DNA of 43,275 bases, taken from positions 1 to 43,275 of the forward strand of contig JAAYGA010000327.1 in NCBI GenBank assembly GCA_012727935.1, given 5' to 3'. The notes under the pieces were generated by a model. The model did no database searches. It saw only the letters and a program-made list of their open reading frames with translations, and was not told the DNA's origin. The translations under genes were made by a program, and so were the position numbers. Position 1 is the stretch's first letter, and the number at the start of each line of letters is the position of its first letter. This DNA is from Pseudomonadaceae bacterium (GTDB lineage: Bacteria; Pseudomonadota; Gammaproteobacteria; Pseudomonadales; Halomonadaceae). Shown piece by piece: positions 7,917 to 18,147 of this stretch.

Positions 7917-9512
7917 TTAAGTATCGAAGTGATCTAGCTGCTTATTAAGCTGGCCAATCTCTGCTTGTATTAACTGGCTAGCACTTACCACCTGACTGGC
8001 TGCTTGGCTGTTTTCATCAGCAATACCAGCAATATGAACCAGCCGCTGATCTATATCTTGTGCAACCTGATGCTGTTCTTCTGCCGCTGCTGCTATTTGC
8101 GTATTCATACTTCTAATCATATCTACCGCACCCACTATAGTCTCTAAGGCTTCAGTCGCTTCTTCAACTTGTTTAACATTGGTTGCTGCTTCTTCTGAAT
8201 AGGTAACCATCGCTTTTGAAGCTTTACCTGCTTCTGTTTGTAAATTAGCGACGATGCTTTCTATTTCACCAATTGAATCACGGGTACGGCTGGCAAGATT
8301 GCGTACTTCATCTGCAACCACAGCAAAGCCTCGGCCCGCTTCACCTGCACGAGCAGCTTCTATGGCAGCATTTAATGCCAAGAGGTTAGTTTGTTCAGCA
8401 ATAGCCGTTATCACTTCTAATACTTTGCCTGCTGAATCCGTTTCTGCGCGTAAAGTTTGTAAACCTTTAGCGCCTTCTTTTAAGCTATTAGATAAACGCT
8501 TTAGCTGACCTGCCGTTTGCACCACTAGTTTTTGTCCTGCCCTAGCACGCTCATCGGCAGAGTCTGCAGCATCGGCAGCATTAGCGGCATGATTAGCCAC
8601 TTCAGCAACCGTTGCCGTCATTTCATTCATTGCTGTAGCAACCTGATCTAAATCTTCATGCTGCTGACGAACACCATCACCCGTTGCTTGCGCTGCTTTA
8701 ACAGCATCCTTTACGTGTTGACTGGTGGCTTGGCCTGTTTTTTTAGTTTGTACCATTAAACGTAGAACTTCTTCTTGCATACGGTTATAAGCAGTAAACA
8801 TCTGCCCAATTTCATCTTCTTTATATTTAACCTTTAAGCGTGTTTTAAAGTCGCCCTCACCCACCCGTCGCATTCCCACTAAAAGCACTTGAATATTATC
8901 CATTAACTGGCGCATACCAAAAATACGCCCTAAAACTGATAACAGTAAAATACTGATCACACTAATAAAAGCTAACCACACCTGAAGTTTTTGGCTAGAT
9001 TCAGCCTTGCGAGTCATCAGAACCACGGCTGTGTTCATTTCTTTTAGTAGAAGAACCGATTGGCTTTGAAGTTGCTGAATGCTTGATTGATCTTGCCTAA
9101 CCAAGGTTTGCTCTAGCTTTAACTTCATTTGCTGCCAAAGCTTATCGACGTTTTGCATTTGTTGCTGAATTTCTAAGTCATCAAAAGCAGTAATATTGCG
9201 TTCACGATTACCAACCAATAAATCTTTATGAGCCAGCTCAAAGCTATTCATTGTTGCATCTAGCGTTGTTTTTTCTGTAACACCTTGCACAATTAAAAGG
9301 GCTTCTTTAGTCATTTTCTGGCTTAACATCCGCTGTGCGCCAGCTACATTAATTGTTTCAGGTGAAACAGACATGCTCATATAAAGAGCCACTGAAGCAG
9401 TAGCAGCTAAAACAAACATTAGAACGTAAGAAAAAAGAAACTGCTTATCTAACGTTTTCAAACCAAAAGCTCTTAAAATTGCAGTTAAAAGCGTGGCAAT
9501 TAGGTTGCTCAT
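7917..9512 (-). CDS. Methyl-accepting chemotaxis protein with PilJ-type sensor domain
   Basis: This transmembrane chemoreceptor has 531 residues. In order: TM1 (about 24-45), a periplasmic all-helical domain with the PilJ/NIT signature [14 protein letters not shown] (54-67), TM2 (about 177-198), a HAMP domain, and the cytoplasmic signalling hairpin tip ([33 protein letters not shown], about 377-409). PilJ-type domains bind nitrate in some receptors (Pseudomonas McpN), but the ligand here is unknown. No C-terminal CheR-binding pentapeptide is present. I choose the ATG at 9512 because GAGGG sits about seven bases upstream; the track start is a TTG too close to it. Confidence 0.93.
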   Translation of the reverse strand: MSNLIATLLTAILRAFGLKTLDKQFLFSYVLMFVLAATASVALYMSMSVSPETINVAGAQRMLSQKMTKEALLIVQGVTEKTTLDATMNSFELAHKDLLVGNRERNITAFDDLEIQQQMQNVDKLWQQMKLKLEQTLVRQDQSSIQQLQSQSVLLLKEMNTAVVLMTRKAESSQKLQVWLAFISVISILLLSVLGRIFGMRQLMDNIQVLLVGMRRVGEGDFKTRLKVKYKEDEIGQMFTAYNRMQEEVLRLMVQTKKTGQATSQHVKDAVKAAQATGDGVRQQHEDLDQVATAMNEMTATVAEVANHAANAADAADSADERARAGQKLVVQTAGQLKRLSNSLKEGAKGLQTLRAETDSAGKVLEVITAIAEQTNLLALNAAIEAARAGEAGRGFAVVADEVRNLASRTRDSIGEIESIVANLQTEAGKASKAMVTYSEEAATNVKQVEEATEALETIVGAVDMIRSMNTQIAAAAEEQHQVAQDIDQRLVHIAGIADENSQAASQVVSASQLIQAEIGQLNKQLDHFDT

Positions 9513-9640
9513 AAACAAACCCTCAGGTAGCGGATACTTTGTAAATTAAGTAAAAGTGCTCCAATATATCCCGTATAATTTTTTAAACCAACGCATTGCA
9601 TCATGTTAGGCTTGCAACTTTATTTTTCGAGGATAGATAG

Positions 9641-10450
9641 ATGGACTTTTTACTAGATAAAGCGAATAACTTACTGCCCAGTATTTGGGCCACAGTCAAC
9701 AGCCTATGGCCTTCAGTCGTTATCCTTATTGTGGGTTGGCTAGTAATAGGTTGGGTACATAAACTCGTGGTTAAAATCTTAAGCCGTAAAATGGATTACG
9801 CTTCAACATTTTTTTTAGGTCAGATCACTCGTGCTCTACTGTTAATTATATTATTTATTACTGTACTAAGTGAACTTGGCGTAAACACAACTTCACTACT
9901 TGCTGCTTTAGGTGCGGCAAGTTTAGCCATAGGTTTAGCCCTGAAAGATTCACTAAAAAACCTAGCTTCAGGGTTTTTACTAGTGGCATTAAAACCTTTT
10001 AAAAAGGGTGATTACATTGAAGCAGCAGGCACAGGTGGTAGTGTAGATAGGTTAACATTGTCACATACCTACTTAAAAACATCAGACAATAAAACTGTCA
10101 TGATCCCCAACTCATCACTTATTCACACCAATTTAACTAACTATTCAACTGAACCTAGAAGGCGTTTAGATTTGTTCGTGGGTGTTAGCTACGACGATGA
10201 CGTACGCCAAGTTAAAAAAATACTTTTACAGCTAGCCAATGACGATGAACGCAGCCTGAAAGAACCAGCTCCTTTGGTTGCTATTCTTAATTTTGGGGAT
10301 AGCTCTGTTGATTTCACTTTACGTGTTTGGGTTAACTCTGGTGATTTTTGGGCGCTTAAGTGGCACTTAATGGAACAGATAAAAATCACTTTTGATGAAC
10401 AAAAAATCACCATCCCTTACCCTCAGCGAGTGGTTCACCAAGCTGAATAA
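9641..10450 (+). CDS. mscS: Small-conductance mechanosensitive channel MscS
   Basis: MscS opens on membrane tension to release solutes after hypo-osmotic shock. The 269-residue protein has three N-terminal helices and the pore helix TM3 with its Gly/Ala packing face (LLAALGAASLAIGLALKDSLKNLASG). The beta domain follows (KPFKKGDYIEAAGTGGSVDRLTLSHTYLKTSDNKTVMIPNSSL), then an alpha/beta cage. Its length is close to the 286 of E. coli MscS. GAGGATAGATAG precedes the ATG. It is divergent from the chemoreceptor gene and ends at a strong terminator. Confidence 0.94.
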   Translation: MDFLLDKANNLLPSIWATVNSLWPSVVILIVGWLVIGWVHKLVVKILSRKMDYASTFFLGQITRALLLIILFITVLSELGVNTTSLLAALGAASLAIGLALKDSLKNLASGFLLVALKPFKKGDYIEAAGTGGSVDRLTLSHTYLKTSDNKTVMIPNSSLIHTNLTNYSTEPRRRLDLFVGVSYDDDVRQVKKILLQLANDDERSLKEPAPLVAILNFGDSSVDFTLRVWVNSGDFWALKWHLMEQIKITFDEQKITIPYPQRVVHQAE

Positions 10451-10465
10451 TTAGCATTTTAATTT

Positions 10466-10507
10466 AAGCCATTAATGCAAATATTTCGCATTAATGGCTT
10501 TTTTTTA
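10466..10507 (+). terminator. Rho-independent terminator after mscS
   Basis: A 13-base perfect stem AAGCCATTAATGC/GCATTAATGGCTT with a 9-base loop is followed by a run of T residues, 15 bases after the mscS stop. Confidence 0.9.
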
Positions 10508-10572
10508 CACGTTTAAAAACAAATAAAACCTAGTTTTCTTGCAAAAGTTGACCTTCTTGTGTAAAAACACCT

Positions 10573-10617
10573 CTCTAATATAAAGATAAATTATAGAATA
10601 ACGCTCTATTAGAGGAG
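10573..10617 (+). promoter_or_regulatory. Inverted repeat upstream of the radical-SAM gene
   Basis: CTCTAATA (10573-10580) and TATTAGAG (10607-10614) form an 8-base inverted repeat. The right arm merges with the GAGGAG ribosome site; CTCTATTAGAG is itself an 11-base palindrome. It could be an operator, or an RNA hairpin that masks the ribosome site. No regulator is recognised. Confidence 0.3.
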
Positions 10618-10624
10618 TTAAATT

Positions 10625-11995
10625 ATGAATCAGCGTGTAGCTATCCCTAAGCTTGCCATTGAAGCTCGCCCTTTTAAGGTTTATACCCAGCGCCAGCTAG
10701 ACAAGATTGAAGCCCTAAAAAACTTACCCGAAGAGCTACTGTTCGATATGCAGGTTGTCAGCCAAGTGCTGCCTTTTCGTGTGAATGATTATGTTATTGA
10801 AGAATTAATTGACTGGAAGGCCGTACCTAACGACCCTGTTTTCCAGCTAACTTTTCCACAGCGTGGCATGTTAAAGCCAGAGCATTATGACGAAGTGGCA
10901 CAGCTTTTAAAGAGCCAAGCACCAGCAGCCGAGTTAAAACTAGCCGTTGAACGCATTCGTGAAGACTTAAACCCTCACCCTGCTGGGCAGATGGATATGA
11001 ACCTGCCCCTGCTAGATGGTAAGCCCCTGCCCGGTATGCAGCATAAATACCAAGAAACTGTGTTGTTTTTCCCCAGCCAAGGGCAGGTTTGTCATAGCTA
11101 TTGCACTTTTTGCTTTCGTTGGGCGCAATTTGTTGGTGATAAAGATTTGCGCTTTTCTTCTAATGAAGCAGAAACCTTGCACGCTTATTTAGCTGAACAC
11201 ACCGAAGTTACCGATCTACTATTAACCGGTGGCGACCCTATGGTGATGAAGGCTAAGCATTTACGGATGTATTTAGAAGGTTTAATGAAACCTGAATTAG
11301 ACCACGTTAAAAATATTCGTATTGGTTCAAAAAGCCTGTCTTTCTGGCCCTACCGCTTTGTAACCGACGAAGATGCTAATGAAATTTTACAGCTGTTCCG
11401 TGAATTAATTGCTGCTGGTAAACACATTGCTTTTATGGCGCACTTTAATCATTGGCAAGAAATGGATACCCCTGTTTGCCGTGAAGCAGTTAGACGCATT
11501 CGCGCCACGGGTGCTGTTATTCGTACCCAAGCGCCACTATTGCGCCACATTAATGATGATGCAGACCAGTGGGTTAAAATGTGGAAGATGCAAGTAGCAC
11601 AAGGCATGATTCCCTATTATATGTTTGTTGAGCGTGACACAGGCGCAAGGCATTATTTTGAAATACCCTTGGTTGAAGCTTGGGAAATTTACCGCACAGC
11701 CATGAAACAAGTACCTGGTTTGTGCCGTACCGCTCGTGGACCTTCCATGTCTGCCGACCCAGGCAAGGTAGAAATTCAAGGCGTAACAGAAATTAACGGT
11801 GAAAAAGTAATGGTGCTGCGTTTAATTCAAGGGCGTAATGCCGATTGGGTGCAACGTCCTTTCTTTGCCAAATACAATGATCAGGCCACTTGGCTAAACC
11901 ATTTAGAACCTGCTTTTGGTGAAGAAAAGTTTTTTTATGAAGAAGAATTGGAAGTAATGGAAAGAAGTAAAACAGCCCTAATTGCTAAAGCTTAA
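10625..11995 (+). CDS. KamA-family radical SAM aminomutase-like protein
   Basis: The 456-residue protein belongs to the lysine 2,3-aminomutase family, radical-SAM enzymes that use pyridoxal phosphate. C156, C160 and C163 (CHSYCTFCF) form the cluster motif CxxxCxxC. LLTGGDPM (199-206) resembles the SAM-contacting GGDP motif, and K381 in SADPGKVEI occupies the expected PLP-lysine position. Two features depart from clostridial lysine 2,3-aminomutase: the FQCDLS segment that contacts substrate lysine is replaced by FVERDTG, and the C-terminal zinc cysteines are missing. The substrate is therefore uncertain. It is too long for EpmB and no efp, epmA or ablB is adjacent. It stands alone behind a GAGGAG ribosome site and converges on slmA. 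Confidence 0.8.
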   Translation: MNQRVAIPKLAIEARPFKVYTQRQLDKIEALKNLPEELLFDMQVVSQVLPFRVNDYVIEELIDWKAVPNDPVFQLTFPQRGMLKPEHYDEVAQLLKSQAPAAELKLAVERIREDLNPHPAGQMDMNLPLLDGKPLPGMQHKYQETVLFFPSQGQVCHSYCTFCFRWAQFVGDKDLRFSSNEAETLHAYLAEHTEVTDLLLTGGDPMVMKAKHLRMYLEGLMKPELDHVKNIRIGSKSLSFWPYRFVTDEDANEILQLFRELIAAGKHIAFMAHFNHWQEMDTPVCREAVRRIRATGAVIRTQAPLLRHINDDADQWVKMWKMQVAQGMIPYYMFVERDTGARHYFEIPLVEAWEIYRTAMKQVPGLCRTARGPSMSADPGKVEIQGVTEINGEKVMVLRLIQGRNADWVQRPFFAKYNDQATWLNHLEPAFGEEKFFYEEELEVMERSKTALIAKA

Positions 11996-12020
11996 ACCTT
12001 GACTAGTTAAAAAATGCAGC

Positions 12021-12635
12021 CTAGTGGTTAAAAACTAAGTGATTGGCTAGGTGCTGCCACTGAACAGACCATTCGTGCGTAGGGCGGCGTTGAAAGCCAC
12101 TACGCACAAACTGTAAAATGCGCCCTTCAATAATGGCAAGTAACAGGCTTGCTGCTGCTGCAATAGGCAGGGCAATTTCTAGCCCTTCACGAATCTCACT
12201 TTCTCTTAATACTTGTTTAATTTGTACTTCAATACGATCAAAAAAACGGGCTACTCGACTGTAAAGCTCAAGGTCTTCACCCACCAAAGCCTCGCCCGTT
12301 AAAATGCGGCAAAGGCCAGGGTTTTGTTCTGCAAAAACAAGAATAAGTGTTAACAGGTGTTCACAACGCACTAAGGTTGATTTTTGTTCTTTCATAATAA
12401 TGTTAATGCGGGTGAATAAGCTTTCTTCTATAAACTTAATCAAGCTTTTATACATGCTGGCTTTGTTGCTGAAATGTTGTGTAAGAGCAACCTCAGTAAT
12501 GCCCACTTCTTTGGCTAATAATGCCGTAGTAATGCGCCCCTGAAACTGCTCTTCTAACATTTTTGCTAATACCTGTAGAATTTCACTCTTAAGGGTTTTA
12601 GTCCTAGGTTGTTTTTCTTGCTGTTCTTCTTGCAC
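12021..12635 (-). CDS. slmA: Nucleoid occlusion factor SlmA
   Basis: SlmA is a TetR-fold DNA-binding protein. When bound to chromosomal SBS sites it blocks FtsZ ring assembly over unsegregated DNA. The 204-residue product has the N-terminal helix-turn-helix (ITTALLAKEVGITEVALTQHFSNKASMYKSLI) and the helical dimerisation domain ending in IIEGRILQFVRSGF, close in length to the 198 of E. coli. Its place next to coaBC-dut-algC-argB separates it from generic TetR repressors. It is 52 bases downstream of argB on the same strand. Confidence 0.92.
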   Translation of the reverse strand: MQEEQQEKQPRTKTLKSEILQVLAKMLEEQFQGRITTALLAKEVGITEVALTQHFSNKASMYKSLIKFIEESLFTRINIIMKEQKSTLVRCEHLLTLILVFAEQNPGLCRILTGEALVGEDLELYSRVARFFDRIEVQIKQVLRESEIREGLEIALPIAAAASLLLAIIEGRILQFVRSGFQRRPTHEWSVQWQHLANHLVFNH

Positions 12636-12687
12636 ACCGGCCGACCTATTAAGATTTAATCAAACAAGGCATTAGTTATTAGTTTAG

Positions 12688-13611
<924 letters not shown>

Positions 13612-14991
13612 TTAAAAGTTCAGCTTAAGGCTGGCGTCAATTTTAGTAAGCGCATCACGGAAAATGCTGCTTATTCTTGCTAAGGCTTCAGGTGTTTTAC
13701 CTTCAAACCTTAACACGAGTACGGGCGTGGTATTAGAGGCACGGCAAAGTCCCCAGCCATCTTCATAGTCAATACGAATACCATCTAAAGTGGTTTTTTG
13801 TCCATCACCAAACTCACCTTCTTGGGCTAGTTTTTGTACTAGATCAAACTTGTTTTCATCGGTGACTTCAATGTTAATTTCTGGTGTGCTTAAGTCTTGT
13901 GGGTATTGACTAAAAAAGGCATCGGCATCTAAATCTTGTGCGGCAAGAATTTCTAGTAATCTGGCTGCGGCATAAAGCCCGTCATCAAAACCTAACCAGC
14001 GTTCTTTAAAGAAAATATGGCCGCTCATTTCACCTGCTAAGAGTGCGCCTGTTTCTTTCATACGCGCTTTAATTAGTGAATGACCTGTTTGCCACATTTC
14101 AGGTTCGCCACCGGCTGCGCTAATGACTTTGCCTAAATTGCCGCTGCATTTTACATCGTAAATAATTTTAGCACCCGGATTACGGCTTAATAAATCTTCG
14201 GCAAAGGCCATCATTAAATGGTCGGGGAAAATAAGTGTGCCTGAAGGCGTGATTACACCCACTCGGTCGCCATCACCATCAAAACCTAACCCTAAGTCAG
14301 CTTGGTTAGATTTAACATTAGCAATTAAATCTTTAATGTTTTCTGGTTTGCTGGGGTCTGGGTGGTGGTTAGGAAAGGTGCCATCAATTTCTGTAAAAAG
14401 TGGAATAACTTCACAACCCAGTTCTTTCATTAAGCGTGGTGCTAGTTCGCCAGCGACACCATTGCCGGTATCAACCACAACTTTGAGCGGGCGCTTAAGT
14501 TGCACCGATTCAAGGATGGCATTGATATAGTCGTCCCTTACATCAGCAGCCTTTTCAAAGCCTTGGCCGTGTTTAAAATCGGCTTCTACTATACGGCGAT
14601 AAAGGTCGGTAATGGCTGCGCCATGTAGGGTTTCACCAGCCAGTACACATTTAAAGCCGTTGTAATCGGGTGGGTTGTGGCTGCCGGTTACCATAATGCC
14701 AGAGTTGGTGCCTTCTATTTGCATGGCTGCATAATAAAGCGTGGGTGTAGGAACCATACCAATATCAATCACGTCACGGCCTGTTTCAAGAATGCCTTTT
14801 TTTAAGGCTTCAACCATGTCTGGGCCAGAAATACGCCCATCGCGCGCTACAACAATTGTAGTTTCGCCCCTTGCTGCAGCTTCAGAACCCAGTGCTTTAC
14901 CAATAAGTTGCACAGTTTCAGGGGTTAGGGTTTTTCCAACAATGCCACGAATGTCATAGGCACGAAAAATAGAAGCAGGAACGTCACTCAT
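13612..14991 (-). CDS. algC: Phosphomannomutase/phosphoglucomutase AlgC
   Basis: This alpha-D-phosphohexomutase interconverts hexose 1- and 6-phosphates for nucleotide sugars feeding LPS, exopolysaccharide and rhamnose synthesis. The phosphoserine loop VTGSHNPPDYNGFK, the metal loop GFDGDGDRVGV, the sugar-specificity loop GEMSGHIFF and the C-terminal phosphate site RASNTTPVLVLRFEG are all present. I place the start at MSDVPASIFRAYDIRG (459 residues) because AGAGGA lies six bases upstream; the track start is a GTG six codons earlier. It sits between dut and argB, the Pseudomonas arrangement. Confidence 0.94.
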   Translation of the reverse strand: MSDVPASIFRAYDIRGIVGKTLTPETVQLIGKALGSEAAARGETTIVVARDGRISGPDMVEALKKGILETGRDVIDIGMVPTPTLYYAAMQIEGTNSGIMVTGSHNPPDYNGFKCVLAGETLHGAAITDLYRRIVEADFKHGQGFEKAADVRDDYINAILESVQLKRPLKVVVDTGNGVAGELAPRLMKELGCEVIPLFTEIDGTFPNHHPDPSKPENIKDLIANVKSNQADLGLGFDGDGDRVGVITPSGTLIFPDHLMMAFAEDLLSRNPGAKIIYDVKCSGNLGKVISAAGGEPEMWQTGHSLIKARMKETGALLAGEMSGHIFFKERWLGFDDGLYAAARLLEILAAQDLDADAFFSQYPQDLSTPEINIEVTDENKFDLVQKLAQEGEFGDGQKTTLDGIRIDYEDGWGLCRASNTTPVLVLRFEGKTPEALARISSIFRDALTKIDASLKLNF

Positions 14992-15024
14992 GTTAAATCC
15001 TCTTGGCACTAATATGGGCTGGCA

Positions 15025-15486
15025 TTAAAGGCGACCAGAACTACCAAAACCACCTTCGCCGCGTTCGGTAGCAGCAAAGTCTGTTACCACTTCAAGTTCG
15101 GCTTGTATAACCGGCACAATAACGTATTGGGCAAGGCGTTCGCCAGGTTCTAGGGTGAAGCTGGTTTGGCCACGATTCCATACTGAAATCATTAATTCAC
15201 CTTGGTAGTCAGAATCAATTAATCCTACCAAATTACCTAAAACGATTCCGTGCTTATGGCCAAGGCCAGAGCGAGGCAGAATAATGCCAGCAAGGCTTGG
15301 GTCGGCTAGGTGAATGGCCAGCCCTGTGCGTACCAAATGAGTAGCACCGGGTTCAATAATAAGGGCTTCATCCAATAATGCGCGTAAATCCATACCTGCT
15401 GAACCTTCGGTTGCATAGCTAGGCAAGGGAAGGGTGTCGCCGATTCTTTGGTCGAGAATTTTTACTGCAACCTTGGGGTGTTTCAT
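15025..15486 (-). CDS. dut: Deoxyuridine 5'-triphosphate nucleotidohydrolase
   Basis: dUTPase cleaves dUTP to dUMP and pyrophosphate, keeping uracil out of DNA and supplying thymidylate synthesis. All five trimeric dUTPase motifs are visible in the 153-residue protein: [42 protein letters not shown], and the C-terminal arm GEGGFGSSG. Its ATG overlaps the coaBC stop by four bases, implying coupled translation. Confidence 0.97.
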   Translation of the reverse strand: MKHPKVAVKILDQRIGDTLPLPSYATEGSAGMDLRALLDEALIIEPGATHLVRTGLAIHLADPSLAGIILPRSGLGHKHGIVLGNLVGLIDSDYQGELMISVWNRGQTSFTLEPGERLAQYVIVPVIQAELEVVTDFAATERGEGGFGSSGRL

Positions 15487-16760
15487 AGTGCTTGCTGTTC
15501 CTTATAAAAGGCCAAAAGTTTAGCGATTAATGCTTGCCCTAAAACCTGCTTGCTGCTTTGTGGTAGCGCTTGGCGATTAATCTGTTGGTCTGAACGAGTA
15601 AACAAGGTGACACGATTTTCATCGCTACCAAAGCCAATACTGCTATCACTCACATCATTAGCGACTATGGCATCTAGGTTTTTGCGAACTAGTTTATCTT
15701 GTGCATAGTCTTCAACTTGCTGCGTTTCTGCGGCAAAGCCTACACAAAAAGGGCGTGACTTGTGCTTATCAACAGTCGCTTTAGCCATAGTGGCTAGAAT
15801 ATCAGGATTCTTTACTAGCTTTAAAATCAGTTCATCTTGGTTAGCTTGCTTCTTCATCTTTTGATCAGCCACCGCTTCAGCGCGGTAATCTGCCACTGCC
15901 GCACAGGCAATAAAAATATCCGTTGTGCTGCGTAGCTTTTCACAAGCGTCTAGCATTTGTGCTGCGGTAATCACTTGTGTGCAATTCACCCCAGTAGGCA
16001 CTGCTAGATTGACAGGGCCAGAAATAAGTTGCACTTCTGCGCCTTGTTCTGCGGCTGCGGCTGCTAATGCATAGCCCATTTTGCCAGAGCTATGGTTCGA
16101 CAAGTAGCGCACTGGGTCAAGGGGTTCTTGAGTAGGCCCTGCGGTAATCGTTATGCGTAAACCTTCGCCTAGTTTTTTGGTGGGTTCAGGCTGGCCTGAT
16201 TCCAAGAAGCTTGCTTTAAAGAAATTTTCTATCCAACTAAAAAGCTCTTCAGGCTCGGGTAAACGCCCAGCGCCAATATCGCCACAGGCTTGTTCGCCTT
16301 CGGCTGGTGGAATTAAAGTGTAGCCAAGTTCTGTTAATAGCTGGGCATTACGCTGAGTAGCTGGGTGCTGCCACATGGCTTGGTTCATGGCTGGCGCTAA
16401 GTGAACAGGCGCTTTGCTGGCTAGGCATAAAGTGGTTAGTAAATCGCCGGCTTGCCCCGTGGCTAGCCGCGCCATTAAATCGGCAGTGGTGGGCGCAATC
16501 ATAATTAAATCTGCCCAGCGCGCCAGTTCTATGTGTCCCATGCCCGCTTCAGCTTCAGGATCTAATAAGCCGGTATGCACAGGGTTGCCTGTTAGGGCTT
16601 GAAAAGTTAGCGGCTGCACAAAAGCTTGTGCGCCTTGTGTCATAACAACGCGTACTTGAGCACCGGCTTTAATTAGTAAACGTGCCAAAAAAGCGCTTTT
16701 ATAAGCAGCAATACCACCACTAACACCGAGTAAAAGGCGTTTTTTGTTAAGTCCTGTCAT
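15483..16760 (-). CDS. coaBC: Bifunctional phosphopantothenoylcysteine decarboxylase/synthetase CoaBC
   Basis: CoaBC joins cysteine to 4'-phosphopantothenate (CTP-dependent CoaB) and decarboxylates the product (FMN-dependent CoaC), two consecutive steps of coenzyme A synthesis. The N-terminal flavoprotein half has the active histidine region [19 protein letters not shown] and the substrate-clamp motif [13 protein letters not shown]. The C-terminal half has [25 protein letters not shown] and the KMKKQ lysine region. Length is 425 residues against about 406 in E. coli. It is divergent from radC, with 83 bases shared between the two promoters. Confidence 0.96.
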   Translation of the reverse strand: MTGLNKKRLLLGVSGGIAAYKSAFLARLLIKAGAQVRVVMTQGAQAFVQPLTFQALTGNPVHTGLLDPEAEAGMGHIELARWADLIMIAPTTADLMARLATGQAGDLLTTLCLASKAPVHLAPAMNQAMWQHPATQRNAQLLTELGYTLIPPAEGEQACGDIGAGRLPEPEELFSWIENFFKASFLESGQPEPTKKLGEGLRITITAGPTQEPLDPVRYLSNHSSGKMGYALAAAAAEQGAEVQLISGPVNLAVPTGVNCTQVITAAQMLDACEKLRSTTDIFIACAAVADYRAEAVADQKMKKQANQDELILKLVKNPDILATMAKATVDKHKSRPFCVGFAAETQQVEDYAQDKLVRKNLDAIVANDVSDSSIGFGSDENRVTLFTRSDQQINRQALPQSSKQVLGQALIAKLLAFYKEQQAL

Positions 16761-16843
16761 GGATCAATTAACCCCAGAGTAGAAGGAGGCTAACCTTACC
16801 ATGTTTAGTATTTAACTGAGAAATCAGACAAGGAGGTTTTGCT

Positions 16844-17518
16844 ATGGGAATCAATGACTGGCCAGCCGATGAACGTCCCCGAGAAAAGTTACTAGAAAAA
16901 GGCGCTGCCTTCTTAACCGACGCTGAGTTATTGGCTATTTTTTTACGTACCGGCATTAAAGGAAAAAGTGCGGTTGACCTTGCGCGAGAGCTTTTAGATA
17001 GTTTTGGTGGTTTAAGGCCTTTGCTTGCAGCGAATCAACAAGAGTTTTGCGCTCACCTAGGTTTAGGGCCTGCCAAATTTGCGTTAATGAAGGCCATGTT
17101 AGAAATGTCGCACCGTTATTTAGAAGCTGAGTTAAAACGCGGCGAAGGTTTAACCAGCCCTGAAGCAGCGGGGCGCTATTTAAAATTACAGCTGCGTGAT
17201 CTACCTCATGAAGTCTTTGCTTTGTTATTGCTTGATAACCAACACCGAGTGCTACATTTTGAAATTTTGTTTCGAGGCACTTTAGACAGCGCCTCGGTTT
17301 ATCCGCGCGAAGTTGTTAAGTTGGTCTTGGCACATAACGCCGCAGCAGTCATAATGGCGCACAATCATCCTTCAGGTATTGCTGAACCTAGTAATGCCGA
17401 TGAGCTGATTACTAAAAGATTGAAAGAAGCTTTAGCTTGTGTAGAAGTACGCGTTTTAGATCATCTTATTATTGGAGACGGAGAACCTGTGTCTTTTGTC
17501 TCAAGAGGTCTGCTATAA
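16844..17518 (+). CDS. radC: RadC family JAB-domain protein
   Basis: RadC-like proteins have an N-terminal helix-hairpin-helix region and a C-terminal JAB1/MPN metalloprotease-like domain. Their cellular role is unsettled; the original DNA repair assignment was an artefact in E. coli. Here the metal motif [14 protein letters not shown] is intact, downstream of [20 protein letters not shown]. The start has AAGGAGG eight bases upstream. The rpmB promoter -10 overlaps its stop codon. The neighbourhood coaBC-radC-rpmB-rpmG is conserved in gammaproteobacteria. Confidence 0.93.
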   Translation: MGINDWPADERPREKLLEKGAAFLTDAELLAIFLRTGIKGKSAVDLARELLDSFGGLRPLLAANQQEFCAHLGLGPAKFALMKAMLEMSHRYLEAELKRGEGLTSPEAAGRYLKLQLRDLPHEVFALLLLDNQHRVLHFEILFRGTLDSASVYPREVVKLVLAHNAAAVIMAHNHPSGIAEPSNADELITKRLKEALACVEVRVLDHLIIGDGEPVSFVSRGLL

Positions 17519-17519
17519 T
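17511..17519 (+). promoter_or_regulatory. Extended -10 promoter for rpmB-rpmG
   Basis: TGCTATAAT fits an extended -10 (TGnTATAAT) and its TATAAT overlaps the radC stop codon. No good -35 lies 17 bases upstream, which is usual for extended -10 promoters. It would give a 5' leader of roughly 110 bases before rpmB. Confidence 0.55.
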
Positions 17520-17635
17520 ACGCCAGCTTTTTAACCTGGATGGTTTGTCGGCTTGCCTGCGGGCTGCCCTTCTGGTATAAAGGCGCCTTTCATTTTCCTA
17601 ACACCTGCGCCCTTAAGATTGACTGGAGGCATATA

Positions 17636-17872
17636 ATGTCCATGGTTTGCCAAGTTACCGGTAAAAAACCGCTAACCGGGAACAATGTTTCCCACTCGCA
17701 GCGTAAAACGCGTCGTCGTTTTCTGCCAAATTTGCACGCTCACCGTTTTTGGGTTGAGTCAGAGAAGCGTTTTGTTAAACTACGCGTATCCAGCAAGGGT
17801 ATCCGTACAATTGACAAGCTAGGTATCGAACAAGTTTTGCTTGATATCGCAAAGCGCGGCGAAAAAGTTTAA
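17636..17872 (+). CDS. rpmB: 50S ribosomal protein L28
   Basis: L28 is a 78-residue large-subunit protein. It begins [34 protein letters not shown], the strongly conserved N-terminus of the family. The ORF track starts too far upstream (17540); the ATG at 17636 has TGGAGG about seven bases before it and gives the standard length. rpmG follows after 32 bases. Confidence 0.97.
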   Translation: MSMVCQVTGKKPLTGNNVSHSQRKTRRRFLPNLHAHRFWVESEKRFVKLRVSSKGIRTIDKLGIEQVLLDIAKRGEKV

Positions 17873-17904
17873 GTCTTGCTTAAACATTTACTGGAGCAAT
17901 AAAC

Positions 17905-18060
17905 ATGCGTGAAAAAATCAAAATGGTTTCAAGTGCCGGTACTGGTCACTTTTACACCACTATGAAAAATAAGCGTAACACCCCAGAAAAACTAGAACGT
18001 AATAAATACGATCCAGTTGTTCGTAAGGTTGTTATTTACAAGGAAGCTAAAATCAAGTAA
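17905..18060 (+). CDS. rpmG: 50S ribosomal protein L33
   Basis: This gene is missing from the ORF track because it is only 51 codons. It encodes [24 protein letters not shown] and ends [11 protein letters not shown], a clear L33. It has no CxxC zinc pairs, so it is the zinc-independent form. GGAG lies about eight bases before the ATG, and a terminator follows, so rpmB-rpmG is a two-gene unit. Confidence 0.97.
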   Translation: MREKIKMVSSAGTGHFYTTMKNKRNTPEKLERNKYDPVVRKVVIYKEAKIK

Positions 18061-18080
18061 TTGATTAGCTAATCTTGTTG

Positions 18081-18116
18081 AAAACCCGGTCTGCGCAGGT
18101 GGCCCGGGTTTTTTTA
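18081..18116 (+). terminator. Rho-independent terminator after rpmG
   Basis: AAAACCCGG and CCGGGTTTTT can pair around a loop of about 14 bases, followed by more T residues, about 20 bases after the rpmG stop. Confidence 0.8.
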
Positions 18117-18147
18117 TGTTTTTTTAAACGCTAGCTAGGAGTCTGTT

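Noticed and set aside
10625-11995. EF-P lysine aminomutase EpmB
   Set aside because: At 456 residues it is about 110 longer than EpmB, and no efp or epmA gene is adjacent.
12021-12635. Generic TetR repressor controlling the adjacent KamA-like gene
   Set aside because: Sequence features, length and the coaBC-dut-algC-argB context identify SlmA, a nucleoid occlusion factor, so no local regulatory link is needed.
17540-17635. N-terminal extension of L28 as given in the ORF track
   Set aside because: The extension has no ribosome site and is unlike L28. The ATG at 17636 with TGGAGG upstream gives the standard 78 residues.
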